A stretch of DNA of 64,000 nt from Bacillus rhizoplanae (GTDB taxonomy: Bacteria; Bacillota; Bacilli; Bacillales; Bacillaceae_G): NCBI RefSeq assembly GCF_917563915.1, contig NZ_CAKJTI010000008.1, forward strand, positions 112,954 to 176,953, written 5' to 3'. Numbering within the stretch: position 1 is the first letter of the stretch; every line of letters starts with the position of its first letter. Below, in pieces: positions 10,474-18,549 of this stretch. The position numbers and the translations under genes are program-made. The notes beneath the pieces are model-generated. The model searched no databases, was not told the origin of the DNA, and saw only the letters and a list, made by a program, of their open reading frames with translations.

Positions 10474-11496
10474 TTATTTGTCTTCTTTTTTATGCTCTTT
10501 GTCTTCTTGTTTCTGTTCTTTTTTATACTCTTTATCTTCTTGTTTCTGTTCTTTTTTATACTCTTTATTTTCTTGTTTCTGCTCTTTATCTTCTTGTTTC
10601 TGTTCTCTTTTATACTCTTTATCGTTGTTTCCTTCTTGATGCCCATTATTTCTTTTTGGTTGCTGGGGCTGCTGTTCTTGGGATTGCTTTTGTTCTTTTT
10701 GCTCTTGCTCCTCATGTCTTTCTTCCTTTACAGAAGACGAATTCGATGACGAATTTGATGATGCATCCGGTGGCGACTCTGGTTGCGATTGTACCTCTGG
10801 AGGCTGTTGCTCCTGATTAGACGACGGCGGCGGAACAAGCGATTTCTTCTTCTCATTCTCTTGCTTTATATAAACACCTGTGCCGACTCCTGCTTTTTGG
10901 GCATTCTCGCGCACTTGCATAGTACTGTCTTGATATACGACTGCAACATGTTTTGTCTCATACTCTTTCTTTAACCCTTGCATAGCCTTTTGCAACTGCG
11001 GTTCTAGCGACTTTTCCTCTGTAACAGATGTTAACATAACTTGCTTGTCATTCGTTAAGTATCCATCCTCTTGACTTTGCTTTACAATGGTATGTACTAC
11101 GTCCTGCAAAGATTGATTTTTCCATTGTTTCATTTCTTTTAAAATGCGCTTTCCATCATCATTACAAGCTCGCAATTCTATAACACGAAGATCCTTTGTT
11201 ACACTCGCCTCTAAACTTGGATTAATATCAACAGAGACATAAGCGAGTGCTTTTTCTTCCGGTTGGTTGTAGAAAAACAGAAAAACACATAGAAAACAAG
11301 CAACAATTAACGATGCAGGCTTTAAGAAAGAAGGGATTGAAAAACGCGGTACTCTTTGTTCTTGTTCGTTAAACGAGACTTCCTCTCCAATCATATAAGA
11401 GTGCGATTTTCTTTTAAACGTGATAAACTCTCCGTCTGGCGTTAAAACAACTACGTGATGTTTTTTAATATCCATCACAATCCCTTTATTCATCAT
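10474..11496 (-). CDS. rsgI: Anti-sigma-I factor RsgI
   Basis: RsgI is the single-pass membrane protein that holds SigI inactive. The 340-residue product has an N-terminal RsgI_N domain (residues 1-50, opening with GIVMDIKKHHVVVLTPDGEF), a membrane segment at about 57-76, and an extracellular region with the conserved VSVDINPSLE. In this family autoproteolysis occurs between the N and P of that motif (N92-P93 here). From about residue 210 the chain is P/Q-rich, then highly charged, ending in 11-residue repeats of the type KEYKKEQKQED. It overlaps the 3' end of sigI by 11 bases, so translation is likely coupled. An ATG three bases downstream (11493) has equally good spacing. Confidence 0.9.
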   Translation of the reverse strand: MMNKGIVMDIKKHHVVVLTPDGEFITFKRKSHSYMIGEEVSFNEQEQRVPRFSIPSFLKPASLIVACFLCVFLFFYNQPEEKALAYVSVDINPSLEASVTKDLRVIELRACNDDGKRILKEMKQWKNQSLQDVVHTIVKQSQEDGYLTNDKQVMLTSVTEEKSLEPQLQKAMQGLKKEYETKHVAVVYQDSTMQVRENAQKAGVGTGVYIKQENEKKKSLVPPPSSNQEQQPPEVQSQPESPPDASSNSSSNSSSVKEERHEEQEQKEQKQSQEQQPQQPKRNNGHQEGNNDKEYKREQKQEDKEQKQENKEYKKEQKQEDKEYKKEQKQEDKEHKKEDK

Positions 11497-12208
11497 TCTT
11501 CCTCCCTCTTATATAATCAAGAATATATGTATAGTTGTTTACAAAGATAATACACATTGCAATAATGTATTTTCTGTGCCGCTCCAACGTTTTCCGACTC
11601 GCCCTAACACGCGGTTCAATTTGTTTAAGCGGTAATTTTTTCTTTCGGAACAGCTCTTCTATCATTTTCTCTTCTTTTATAACAATCTTTGCAATTTCTA
11701 TTAAGTGCTCACGCGTATCACGATGCTTTGGAGATTCCTTCGCAAGCTCTGCAAATGTGATTTTAAATTCGTCTAGTACACTTTGAAAATGAAGAATTTC
11801 CTCCTTACGGTTACTGTTTTCCATCTCTTTCATATACTCCGTAAGCGATGCCTGCATTTCTACCATTTCCTCTTGCTGGTCTTCTTTTAAAAAGACGAGA
11901 TTATGCCTAGACTCCTTGCGTATATAGTCAATTACATCTCTTTTTATAAGAAGCTCAGCAAACGCCAGAAAAGATTTTCCTTTTTTATATGAATATTGTT
12001 CAATTGCTTGATTAAACGCAAACAATCCAATGCTATATTCATCATCCTGCTCCGTAATATACCGGCGACAAACAGACGAGATTGATTTTCGAATAAAAGG
12101 CCGATACTGTGCGATAAAAGCTTCCTTATCTCCTTCGTTGTTTTGTATGTTAAATACGATATCTTCTATGGCCGGTTTTTTTATGATTTTCATCATTAAA
12201 CTCAACAC
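11486..12208 (-). CDS. sigI: RNA polymerase sigma factor SigI
   Basis: SigI is an alternative sigma factor, heat- and envelope-related in B. subtilis. The product is 240 residues from the GTG at 12208, which has a strong GGGAGGGGG site seven bases upstream; an in-frame upstream ATG would read through that site. Region 2 is seen as YRPFIRKSISSVCRRYITEQDDEYSIGLFAFNQAIEQY, followed by GKSFLAFAELLIKRDVIDYIRKE. The C-terminal part includes IEPRVRASRKTLERHRKY, a helix-turn-helix-like element. It is co-transcribed with rsgI. A TATAAT box at about 12269-12274 (minus strand) may be its SigA promoter, inside the terminator region of the gene upstream. Confidence 0.92.
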   Translation of the reverse strand: MLSLMMKIIKKPAIEDIVFNIQNNEGDKEAFIAQYRPFIRKSISSVCRRYITEQDDEYSIGLFAFNQAIEQYSYKKGKSFLAFAELLIKRDVIDYIRKESRHNLVFLKEDQQEEMVEMQASLTEYMKEMENSNRKEEILHFQSVLDEFKITFAELAKESPKHRDTREHLIEIAKIVIKEEKMIEELFRKKKLPLKQIEPRVRASRKTLERHRKYIIAMCIIFVNNYTYILDYIRGRKNDE

Positions 12209-12245
12209 TAGTAATCCCCCTCCCCCCTTTTGCTTCAAATAGCAA

Positions 12246-12270
12246 AATGGTCACTAAAGAAGTGACCATT
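12246..12270 (-). terminator. Terminator of the repeat-rich secreted protein gene
   Basis: AATGGTCACT pairs perfectly with AGTGACCATT across a 5-base loop, followed on the minus strand by TTTTGC. It lies 14 bases past the stop codon and 37 bases before the sigI start. Confidence 0.75.
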
Positions 12271-12283
12271 ATACCACAATTTC

Positions 12284-13489
12284 TTACTGCTTTTCTTTGT
12301 GCTTTTCTTCTTGCTTGTCGTGACCAACTTTTTTACCGTTGTCTTGATGATCATCGTTTCCTTGATGATCATTGTTTCCTTGATGATCATCGTTTTCTGT
12401 TTGACCCTTTTGGTTTGATTGCTCATGCTTCTCATGAGAAACAGCCGGTTTTGCTGGTTGCGCTGGTTGTGCCGGTTTTGCTGGCTGCGCTGGTTGTGCC
12501 GGTTTTGCTGGCTGCGCTGGTTGTGCCGGTTGCGCTGGTTGTGCCGGTTGTGCCGGTTGTGCCGGTTGTGCCGGTTGTGCCGGTTGCGCTGGTTGTGCCG
12601 GTTGCGTTACTTGTTCTGGTTGTACTGGTTGTGCCGGTTGTTCTGGAGTTACTTCTGTATTTTTCTCTGCTTTCTTGCTTTCTTTTGCAATAGCAGCGGC
12701 TTGTTTTTCTTGCTCTTTCTCTATTTTAGCTGCAATCTTTGAAAAACTCTTCTCTATATTTTTGGTAATTGCAGCTTTTGCTTTCGGATTTTGAACTTTA
12801 TCAAGTACTTTTGCTAATGCTTCGATGTTGTTTCCGATGTGTACTTTTACTTTCGCTGCTTCTTTTTCTTCTTTACTAACGGGCTTTTCTGTCTTTGTTT
12901 TCTCTTCACCAGCAGGCTTTTCTGTTTCTGTTTTCTCTTCACCAGCAGGCTTTTCTGTTTCTGTTTTCTCTTCGCCAGCAGGCTTTTCTGTTTCTGTTTT
13001 CTCTTCGCCAGCAGGCTTTTCTGTTTCTGTTTTCTCTTCGCCATCAGACTTTTCTGTTTCTGTTTTCTCTTCACCAGCAGGCTTTTCTATTTCTGTTTTC
13101 TCTTCGCCATCAGACTTTTCTGTTTCTGTTTTCTCGTCTCCTGAAAGCTTATCTGCTTTTTCTAAGTCCTTCGCCGCTTTTTCTAATGTATCTTGTGTAA
13201 AATCGTCTTTTCCCTTATCGTTTAGTACGCCCGCTTCAGCAATTCGTTCCGCCGCTTGCTCGGACAATAGCTTCGCCTTCTCTAAATCGTTTGTCGCAAG
13301 AGCCATTTTAATATCTTCCACCATCGTTTTCACGAAATAAAAGAAATCGCCTTGTACTAGAGATGGTTTTTCTGTTTCCGTTGTTTTTACCGCGTCTGTG
13401 TTTTCGCTAGCATACGCTGCTGTTCCCATTAGAAACGGACTGCATGCCATCATAGTTACCATAGTTCCTTTTAATAGTACCTTTTTCAT
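12284..13489 (-). CDS. Secreted DUF5667-type protein with two repeat tracts; probable SigI target
   Basis: From the ATG at 13489 (GGAGG ten bases upstream) the product is 401 residues with a signal peptide ending near AAYASE. Residues of about 35-95 ([43 protein letters not shown]) look like a DUF5667 domain. It is interrupted by 11-residue repeats of the type [11 protein letters not shown] (about eight units), continues with [27 protein letters not shown], and then changes to a run of QPA/KPA triplets. The tail is H/N/D/Q-rich (HQGNDDHQ). Function unknown; an extracellular cell-surface role is plausible. A SigI-like promoter precedes it, so it is probably under the sigma factor encoded next door. 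Confidence 0.8.
   Translation of the reverse strand: MKKVLLKGTMVTMMACSPFLMGTAAYASENTDAVKTTETEKPSLVQGDFFYFVKTMVEDIKMALATNDLEKAKLLSEQAAERIAEAGVLNDKGKDDFTQDTLEKAAKDLEKADKLSGDEKTETEKSDGEEKTEIEKPAGEEKTETEKSDGEEKTETEKPAGEEKTETEKPAGEEKTETEKPAGEEKTETEKPAGEEKTKTEKPVSKEEKEAAKVKVHIGNNIEALAKVLDKVQNPKAKAAITKNIEKSFSKIAAKIEKEQEKQAAAIAKESKKAEKNTEVTPEQPAQPVQPEQVTQPAQPAQPAQPAQPAQPAQPAQPAQPAQPAQPAKPAQPAQPAKPAQPAQPAKPAVSHEKHEQSNQKGQTENDDHQGNNDHQGNDDHQDNGKKVGHDKQEEKHKEKQ
12455..12612. repeat. 9-base tandem repeats encoding QPA triplets
   Basis: About 17 imperfect units such as GGTTGTGCC / GGTTGCGCT lie inside the secreted-protein gene and encode QPA or KPA. Copy number is likely to vary between strains. Confidence 0.85.
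12892..13135. repeat. 33-base tandem repeats encoding 11-residue units
   Basis: About seven to eight units of the type encoding [11 protein letters not shown] (variants [11 protein letters not shown] and IEKPA) lie inside the secreted-protein gene. The units are nearly identical at the DNA level, as expected of a variable-number tract. Confidence 0.85.
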
Positions 13490-13527
13490 ATTATTTATTC
13501 CTCCATTTGCTTTCTTCACTATACATA

Positions 13528-13556
13528 TTCGGAGGGAATGAAAATTTTATAGGGGT
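13528..13556 (-). promoter_or_regulatory. Probable SigI promoter
   Basis: On the minus strand ACCCCT (13556-13551) and CGAA (13531-13528) are separated by 19 bases, just upstream of the secreted-protein gene. As I recall it, the B. subtilis SigI consensus is ACCCCC at -35 and CGAA at -10. Confidence 0.55.
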
Positions 13557-13683
13557 CAAAGAAATATTTTTTTTAAAAATAAAAAACAACTTTTTCATAG
13601 ATTCATAATATTACTTGATGTTGCTTTGTAATAAAGTTTGATCAAAAATCCTTAATAAACCCTCATTTTAGAGCAAATAAAAA

Positions 13684-13765
13684 GAATCCATTTCGAAAAA
13701 AGATTAATCAAAATGAATTCCTTACTTACTAATTGGTATAGCGATTTTATAAAAAAGTTTGATTA
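13684..13765. repeat. Hairpin repeat with conserved loop, copy 1
   Basis: GAATCCATTT pairs with AAATGAATTC (9 of 10 pairs) around a loop containing GAAAAAAGATTAATCAAAA. Downstream at 13745 lies the second conserved block, TTTTATAAAAAAGTTTGAT. Copy 2 is at 57913-57991. The rest of 13490-13900 is AT-rich with no gene. Confidence 0.55.
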
Positions 13766-13848
13766 AGACTCATTTAGAATTCTTTAATCAAAAAGAAACA
13801 AAACGGTATGACTTTTTTGTAAACAGTGCAACTTTATTTTAAATCTAC

Positions 13849-13888
13849 AATTTCATTAGCTAAACAACTCTGTTCATCTAATGAAATT
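13849..13888 (-). terminator. Terminator of the DUF1648 gene
   Basis: AATTTCATTAG pairs perfectly with CTAATGAAATT, just beyond the stop codon at 13901. AAATCT and AGATTT extend the pairing outward. Confidence 0.65.
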
Positions 13889-13900
13889 TCAGCTTCAGAT

Positions 13901-14401
13901 TTAAAGGGTAATTTTTTTTGATTCCCGTAAACTTCTAACTATATAAAATATCATTGTACTAAATAATACAATGAGAAATGTAACAAACGAAATAGTAGAA
14001 AATCCAAATTCTCTTTGCATTGCAATTTGCGCATTTTCCCAAGTACTATATACCCCAAATATAATAATTTCAAACTGTAACCATCCTAATAATGTGCGCG
14101 AGAGAATATATAATTGTTGTTTCTGTTCTTCTGTAACATGGGGAGGATAGTTAAACAACTGAGGAAAGCGACTTAAAAGATGAAATAAAATATATAATCC
14201 TAAACCAACAATTGGATGAATAAAAATATTCCCTTTTCCACCAAATCCATCCGCTTCCCCATTAAATCCAAAATGAGTTGGAATCGTATGCGGTAAAGAC
14301 GGCCAAATAAAACCAATATATACAAGCATCACAGCAATTCCAAAAAGTGACAAGCCATCCAACCATCTTTCAAGATTTGTTCTTGGCACAATCTTTTTCA
14401 T
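13901..14401 (-). CDS. DUF1648-domain membrane protein
   Basis: This 166-residue integral membrane protein has hydrophobic segments at about residues 17-35, 60-80, 100-120 and 135-155. Between the first two lies the DUF1648 signature: PSLPHTIPTHFGFNGEADGFGGKG, with the P-x-H-F-x-x-x-G-x-x-D core. Proteins with this domain (SdpI-like N-terminal region) are common in Firmicutes; some give immunity to peptide toxins, but this copy lacks the extra SdpI C-terminal region and no toxin gene is adjacent. Function unknown. The start has a good GGGGGGAGAG site. It stands alone with its own terminator. Confidence 0.75.
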   Translation of the reverse strand: MKKIVPRTNLERWLDGLSLFGIAVMLVYIGFIWPSLPHTIPTHFGFNGEADGFGGKGNIFIHPIVGLGLYILFHLLSRFPQLFNYPPHVTEEQKQQLYILSRTLLGWLQFEIIIFGVYSTWENAQIAMQREFGFSTISFVTFLIVLFSTMIFYIVRSLRESKKITL

Positions 14402-14521
14402 CTCTCTCCCCCCTTGCCTTCACATTTTCATTTCACTATATTTTCCACATACAAAAAAAGAATACCCTACCAATATACTTATTTTTATAAACAAACTTTT
14501 TTTCAAAATAAATAGCATACA

Positions 14522-14594
14522 ATAAAGTGAAACTTCCATCAGTGGAGGTTTTTTCATCCCCCACTGATGGAAAACCCGCGAATAGCGGGATAAA
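14522..14594. repeat. bcr1-like repeat with internal inverted repeat
   Basis: ATAAA boxes bound GTGAAACTTCCATCAGTGG, its inverted partner CCCACTGATGGAAAA, and GCGAATAGCGGG. Its right end lies 10-15 bases upstream of the ribosome site of the GerPF-like gene. Confidence 0.8.
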
Positions 14595-14615
14595 AATAAA
14601 AAAGAGGTGGAGAGC

Positions 14616-14831
14616 ATGCCTGCAATTGTTGACAGCATTATCATTTCACAATGTAATGGGAATGTAAATTTAGGTGACCAATACAATGTAACTCCTGAAT
14701 TCCGAAATAAAGAACATCATGGCTCTGGATCATCAAATGCAGCAAAAACACTAAAAATTTTTAATGGGGTTAGTACCGCAAATGTATTTGATAATGATCT
14801 AAGTGATCAAAAAACACAATTTACACTGTAA
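14616..14831 (+). CDS. GerPF/GerPA-family spore germination protein
   Basis: This 71-residue protein of the GerPA/GerPF family starts MPAIVDSIIISQCNGNVNLGDQYNVTP. The family pattern is visible: M-P-[AS]-I-V-G-x-I, then N-x-G-D-x-x-x-x-x-P, then GSGSSN. GerP proteins are coat-associated and help germinants cross the spore coat; a free-standing copy like this one has no assigned role. The ATG at 14616 is chosen because AAGAGGTGG precedes it; a GTG nine bases earlier lies within that site. It is monocistronic, with a repeat on either side. Confidence 0.8.
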   Translation: MPAIVDSIIISQCNGNVNLGDQYNVTPEFRNKEHHGSGSSNAAKTLKIFNGVSTANVFDNDLSDQKTQFTL

Positions 14832-14863
14832 ATTAGGGATGTGAACTATAAAAAACAATCTTT

Positions 14864-15010
14864 CTTTTTAGGTCGCGAGAGCGTCTGGCCATGCATAGAA
14901 GCGGTCACGGCCTTTTCCTGCCACATGCAAGGGTTAAAACAAAAGGAGAAAGCGAGTTCAGGTAATGTTTTGTTCTGCGTAACAACGACTTATACATTGA
15001 AAAATGAAAA
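14864..15010. repeat. About 150-base intergenic repeat, copy A
   Basis: Shares long blocks (TCTGGCCATGCATAGAAGCG, GGCCTTTTCCTGCCACATGC, GGTTAAAACAAA) with 17132-17283 in the same orientation. It is unrelated to the bcr1-like repeat. It may be one of the other described bcr families; I cannot name it. Confidence 0.8.
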
Positions 15011-15027
15011 AGGATTTATATAACAAG

Positions 15028-15077
15028 AAAAGAACAAGTAGATTCTAGCCTTTATAATAGAAATCTACTTGTTCTTT
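15028..15077. terminator. Bidirectional terminator before the M48 gene end
   Basis: AAAGAACAAGTAGATT pairs with AATCTACTTGTTCTTT, with T-runs on both sides. Confidence 0.8.
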
Positions 15078-15113
15078 TTAATTTTTGTCCTTAATAAACA
15101 CTTAACTTAATCA

Positions 15114-16370
15114 TTATTTCCTCTTATACTCCTCAAACGTATGAATTCTCTCAAAAATTGGCGGATGCGTATACAAGAAAAATTTCACCAAAGCCGGCGG
15201 GTTCACTTGACTTAAACTCGTCTTCGATAAATATTGAAATGTTTTGACCCCCGACTGACTATCCTTCGTCATATCTAATGCATATTGATCAGCCGCTCTC
15301 TCTTCAATGCGCGATACGTAATTTGTTGCAGGACTTACCGCAAAGGAAAGCATAGAAGATACGAGAAAAAATAGTGGTAAAACTGAGAAACTAGCTATCT
15401 TAGGAATATGCAGTGTATCTCCCCACTTACGAATACACGCTTGAATAATGCGGTTAATGAGGTACATGCCAACGAAAGTTAAGATAATATAACTTCCAAC
15501 GCCCCAATATATATGCTTCATCACGTAATGACCCATTTCATGTGCCATAATAAATAATATTTCTTTATCTTTTAACTGCTCAAGTGTTGTATTCCATAAA
15601 ACAATGCGAGAATTCGAGCCAATCCCCGTTACATATGCATTTAACGCATTTGTTTTCTCTGACATATTCACTTCATACACATGCTCTGCTGGAATATTCG
15701 CTTTATCAGCTAATGCTAAAATCTTTTTCTCAAGCTTCTCATTATGAAGCGTAGAAAAATCATTATATAGCGGATCAATAACTACCGGCTGGATGAACGT
15801 TAAAAAGATGGTGAATGGAACCGAGAGCGCCCAGCCATATAGCCACCAACGTTTTGGATATTTTTTAATGAGCCATAATAGCACAGACACCGTGAGAAAC
15901 ATAAGGAAAAAGTTGACCCAAAAATCAAGCACATGTTCCTTTATCCAATTTGCCGTTGATTGCGTAGAAATGCCGTAATCAATAGACACTTGATGACCAA
16001 TCCATTGCAGCGGCAATGCTAGCGCTGTTGTCACAAGTGATAAATAAAACAAATAAATCGCAATTTGCAGTGCCCGTACTTTTGTTGTCTCTTTCGCCCA
16101 TTTTTCAAACCGCTTTGATACTCCAAGAACAAGTGCGAATAATAAAACAATCCATTGCAGCGGCGTCGCTAAGAAAAATAATAAATTTTTCACCCGAGAG
16201 TAATCTTGACTAAGCATCAGCTCCTTCGCATTCATAAATGTTGCCGGATCTGCACTTGTTCCTTTATACGCTTCCGGTATCATCTCATGATTCCATCCAA
16301 ACAAGTACCAATATATAAATAAAGCAAATAGGGCATACAAAAAAAGTGTCCACCTCATAACTTTTCGCAT
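15114..16370 (-). CDS. M48 family (Ste24/CAAX-type) membrane metalloprotease, YhfN-like
   Basis: This 418-residue integral membrane zinc protease resembles Ste24/FACE-1. The zinc motif is HEMGH at residues 277-281, with the third-ligand region SRIEERAADQYALD at about 353-366. Membrane segments lie near 5-25, 62-85, 103-123, 150-168, 180-200, 290-310 and 325-350. The signature TNALNAYVTGIGSNSRIVLW precedes the zinc motif, as in the family. B. subtilis YhfN is of the same family and comes from the same chromosomal neighbourhood. In bacteria the substrate is unknown. It is divergent from the Sco gene; the two starts are about 150 bases apart. Confidence 0.92.
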   Translation of the reverse strand: MRKVMRWTLFLYALFALFIYWYLFGWNHEMIPEAYKGTSADPATFMNAKELMLSQDYSRVKNLLFFLATPLQWIVLLFALVLGVSKRFEKWAKETTKVRALQIAIYLFYLSLVTTALALPLQWIGHQVSIDYGISTQSTANWIKEHVLDFWVNFFLMFLTVSVLLWLIKKYPKRWWLYGWALSVPFTIFLTFIQPVVIDPLYNDFSTLHNEKLEKKILALADKANIPAEHVYEVNMSEKTNALNAYVTGIGSNSRIVLWNTTLEQLKDKEILFIMAHEMGHYVMKHIYWGVGSYIILTFVGMYLINRIIQACIRKWGDTLHIPKIASFSVLPLFFLVSSMLSFAVSPATNYVSRIEERAADQYALDMTKDSQSGVKTFQYLSKTSLSQVNPPALVKFFLYTHPPIFERIHTFEEYKRK

Positions 16371-16524
16371 GTTTTCTCCTCCTCATCGCTGCCTGTCTAT
16401 TATTATTGTAGTTCGTTCCTCGAAAAATAGAACAAGCCAATACGATGAATTGTCATGTAATATTCACTCACTCCCTCCTTATTTTTCAGATTTTTCTTAT
16501 AAAATAAAGTTGGGAGGGGTTGGA

Positions 16525-17109
16525 ATGAAAAAACTGTATATTACTTTTACATTAGGACTTATTATCGCAATTGGGGTTGGTATTTTTTATTTTACCGGTT
16601 ACCGAAAAGCATCAGCGGAAATACCAAAGGGGATTGTTATGGAAGATGTAAACGGCGCACCTGTATCATTTGATAAATTACCGAAAAAATTAAAATTAGT
16701 AGAATTTATGTATACAAAATGTCCAGATATTTGTCCTGTTACAACATATAAAATGAAATATTTACGAGATGAGCTTGTGAAAGAGAAAGTTTTCGGAACA
16801 AAAATCGAATTTATTACAATTACCATTGATCCGAAATACGATACGAAAGAAGTGCTAGAAAATTACTCCAAAACGTTTGACATGAAACAAACGAAAGGTT
16901 GGCACCTGCTGCGCGGTGATGAGGAAGAAACGAAACAACTAGCCGAATCTTTTAACTTCCGCTATCGCGATCCTGGAAGCGGTCTTTACATTCATACTTC
17001 AAATTCTTATCTACTAGATGAAAACAATCGTTTAATCGAAGTATTTGGCATGGGGGAACGCGGATTTGATAGTAAACAAGTGTTAGAGAAAATTAAAGAG
17101 GAAATGTAA
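16525..17109 (+). CDS. SCO1/SenC family copper chaperone (BsSco-like)
   Basis: Sco proteins deliver copper to, or keep thiols reduced in, the CuA site of cytochrome c oxidase on the outer membrane face. The product is 194 residues from the ATG at 16525, which follows GGGAGGGG; a long upstream extension of the frame has no such site. There is one membrane anchor at about 5-25. The copper ligands are C66 and C70 in KCPDICP and H157 in YIHTSNSYLLD. The thioredoxin-like core (FITITIDPKYDT) is present. In B. subtilis the equivalent gene (ypmQ) lies elsewhere. Confidence 0.92.
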   Translation: MKKLYITFTLGLIIAIGVGIFYFTGYRKASAEIPKGIVMEDVNGAPVSFDKLPKKLKLVEFMYTKCPDICPVTTYKMKYLRDELVKEKVFGTKIEFITITIDPKYDTKEVLENYSKTFDMKQTKGWHLLRGDEEETKQLAESFNFRYRDPGSGLYIHTSNSYLLDENNRLIEVFGMGERGFDSKQVLEKIKEEM

Positions 17110-17131
17110 ATAAATACAAATTGAAAAACCG

Positions 17132-17283
17132 ACAAAACCTTTTTTTAGGTGGGCAAGAGCATCTGGCCATGCATAGAAGCGTTCAGGGCCTTTTCCTGCC
17201 ACATGCAATGGTTAAAACAAAGCGAGGAAGCGAGTGCAGGTCATTTTTTGTGCTGCATAGCAGTGATTTATATGCTGAAAAAT
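17132..17283. repeat. About 150-base intergenic repeat, copy B
   Basis: Homologous to 14864-15010 in the same orientation, with one single-base length difference near the left end. The two copies flank the M48-Sco pair as direct repeats about 2.27 kb apart. Confidence 0.8.
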
Positions 17284-17334
17284 ATCGCAACTTACCATAT
17301 ATATTGTTCCTATTGCAACAGACAAATAATACGA

Positions 17335-17455
17335 TATCAGCGCTTTTCTAAATATATCGGCGGAATCACTTCATATATCGGCGCTTTTTAAGATATATCG
17401 ACCATTCGACACAACATATCGGCGCTTCAGCAATATTCGACATACGTACACAGTA
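17335..17455. repeat. Cluster of ATATATCGGCG-type motifs
   Basis: Five related motifs lie within 120 bases: GATATCAGCGC, AATATATCGGCGG, CATATATCGGCGC, GATATATCGACC and CATATCGGCGC. The same motif recurs near 31463-31496. Both clusters end at an unusually long hairpin. Confidence 0.6.
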
Positions 17456-17503
17456 AGAAACTGCTCCCCAAAGGCAAGTAAGTGCCTTTGGGGAGCAGTT
17501 TCT
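17456..17503. terminator. Long bidirectional terminator of the AraC-type gene
   Basis: A perfect 21-bp stem with a 6-base loop: AGAAACTGCTCCCCAAAGGC extends to TGCCTTTGGGGAGCAGTTTC. It lies immediately before the stop codon of the minus-strand gene. Confidence 0.9.
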
Positions 17504-17505
17504 TT

Positions 17506-18411
17506 TTACTTTTTCTTTTGCACTGGCAACCAGATCTCTAGTTGTGCAAGCTCGTGCTTATCTGCATGACACCGCTCATCATATAATTCAAACTCTACAA
17601 CACCAGAGTGTTCGTAGCCAGAATGCGGAAACCACTCTGTAAAGATGGCATTCCACGTTTGCTGAATCGATGCTACCATTTCTTCGTGCGGAACTTTTGG
17701 CGTTGTAAATACAGCATACGTTGCTTCTGGAAATGTACGGCACGTCATCTCGCTTGATACACCATCAAAGCTTGTTGCTTCCATTCCGATAATATACGTA
17801 ATTTCCCCTGTTTCTAAATTAAAATCTGTACACATTCCTAATTCTACACATTCGTTCGTATACTTACGGTTTGGAATGTTGTCTGCAAGGTTATTTTGCA
17901 AATAATTTTCCCACATCGCTGGGATATCTTTTAGATTTTGTCCTTCTTTACTTGTTGTCTTCATTTCATACCCAATCACTTGAAAAGCTGGCTTTGTTTC
18001 TATACGAAATTCCATTTGGATTCCTCCTAAATACGGATTAAATTTCCGCTGCATCACATTCACTTTGGAATATAACGGCGTTGGAATCTTTTGCTTTCGA
18101 TATGCACTCGGCGTCATATGAAACAGCTTTTTAAAGGCGCGCGTGAACGTTTCATGAGATTGAAAGCCGTGCTCTAGTGCAACATCGAGAATTTTCTCCT
18201 CTGTGTGAGAAAGCTGATAAGCTGCCCGGGCTAGCCTTCTCTTTCGTACATACTCCATCACAGAGTCTCCTACCAGCGCTTGAAACACACGGTGGAAATG
18301 AAACTCCGAAAATCCTGCAATGCGAGCAAGGTTCGCTAACGTTTGCTTTTCCATTACATCTTCTTCAATATAATCTATTACCTTTTGAATTTGTATTTCA
18401 TAACTTTCCAT
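17506..18411 (-). CDS. AraC-family regulator with GyrI-like effector domain
   Basis: This is a 301-residue transcriptional regulator. The N-terminal 110 residues hold two AraC helix-turn-helix motifs (LANLARIAGFSEFHFHRVFQALVGDSVMEYVRKRRL and ILDVALEHGFQSHETFTRAFKKLFHMTPSAYR). The rest (from about residue 130) is a GyrI-like/SOUL-type small-molecule binding domain, including CRTFPEATYAVFTT and FTEWFPHSGYEHSGVVEFELYD. Regulators with this layout often sense drugs or toxic hydrophobic compounds, as Rob and BmrR-like proteins do; the ligand here is unknown. No obvious target gene is adjacent, and the gene is flanked by terminators on both sides. Confidence 0.88.
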   Translation of the reverse strand: MESYEIQIQKVIDYIEEDVMEKQTLANLARIAGFSEFHFHRVFQALVGDSVMEYVRKRRLARAAYQLSHTEEKILDVALEHGFQSHETFTRAFKKLFHMTPSAYRKQKIPTPLYSKVNVMQRKFNPYLGGIQMEFRIETKPAFQVIGYEMKTTSKEGQNLKDIPAMWENYLQNNLADNIPNRKYTNECVELGMCTDFNLETGEITYIIGMEATSFDGVSSEMTCRTFPEATYAVFTTPKVPHEEMVASIQQTWNAIFTEWFPHSGYEHSGVVEFELYDERCHADKHELAQLEIWLPVQKKK

Positions 18412-18510
18412 CTCTGTTCACCTGCCTTATATGTATTATCATAAAGGGGACTGGAATTTTCTTCTTGATGTTTTTTGCTTTTATTATATAAAACTTTTAA
18501 CCTTTTAATA

Positions 18511-18540
18511 AAAAGAAAGCTACCCATCAGCAGCTTTCTT
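18511..18540 (-). terminator. Terminator of the ATP-grasp gene
   Basis: AAGAAAGCT pairs with AGCTTTCTT across a 10-base loop, just beyond the stop codon. Confidence 0.75.
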
Positions 18541-18549
18541 CCCACTCTA

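Noticed and set aside
10456-10820. Plus-strand frames rich in FCSLLYSL opposite rsgI
   Set aside because: They are antisense to the charged tail of RsgI.
12892-13135. CRISPR-like regular repeats
   Set aside because: Units are contiguous, have no spacers and keep one reading frame, so this is a coding tandem repeat.
12247-13340. Long plus-strand frames opposite the secreted-protein gene
   Set aside because: They are mirror frames of the repetitive QPA and [11 protein letters not shown] tracts; none has a ribosome site or family features.
14841-15023. ORF encoding WPCIEA...FSCHMQ and its relative at 17149-17391
   Set aside because: Both lie in the 150-base repeat; a one-base length difference between copies and the lack of ribosome sites argue against a protein.
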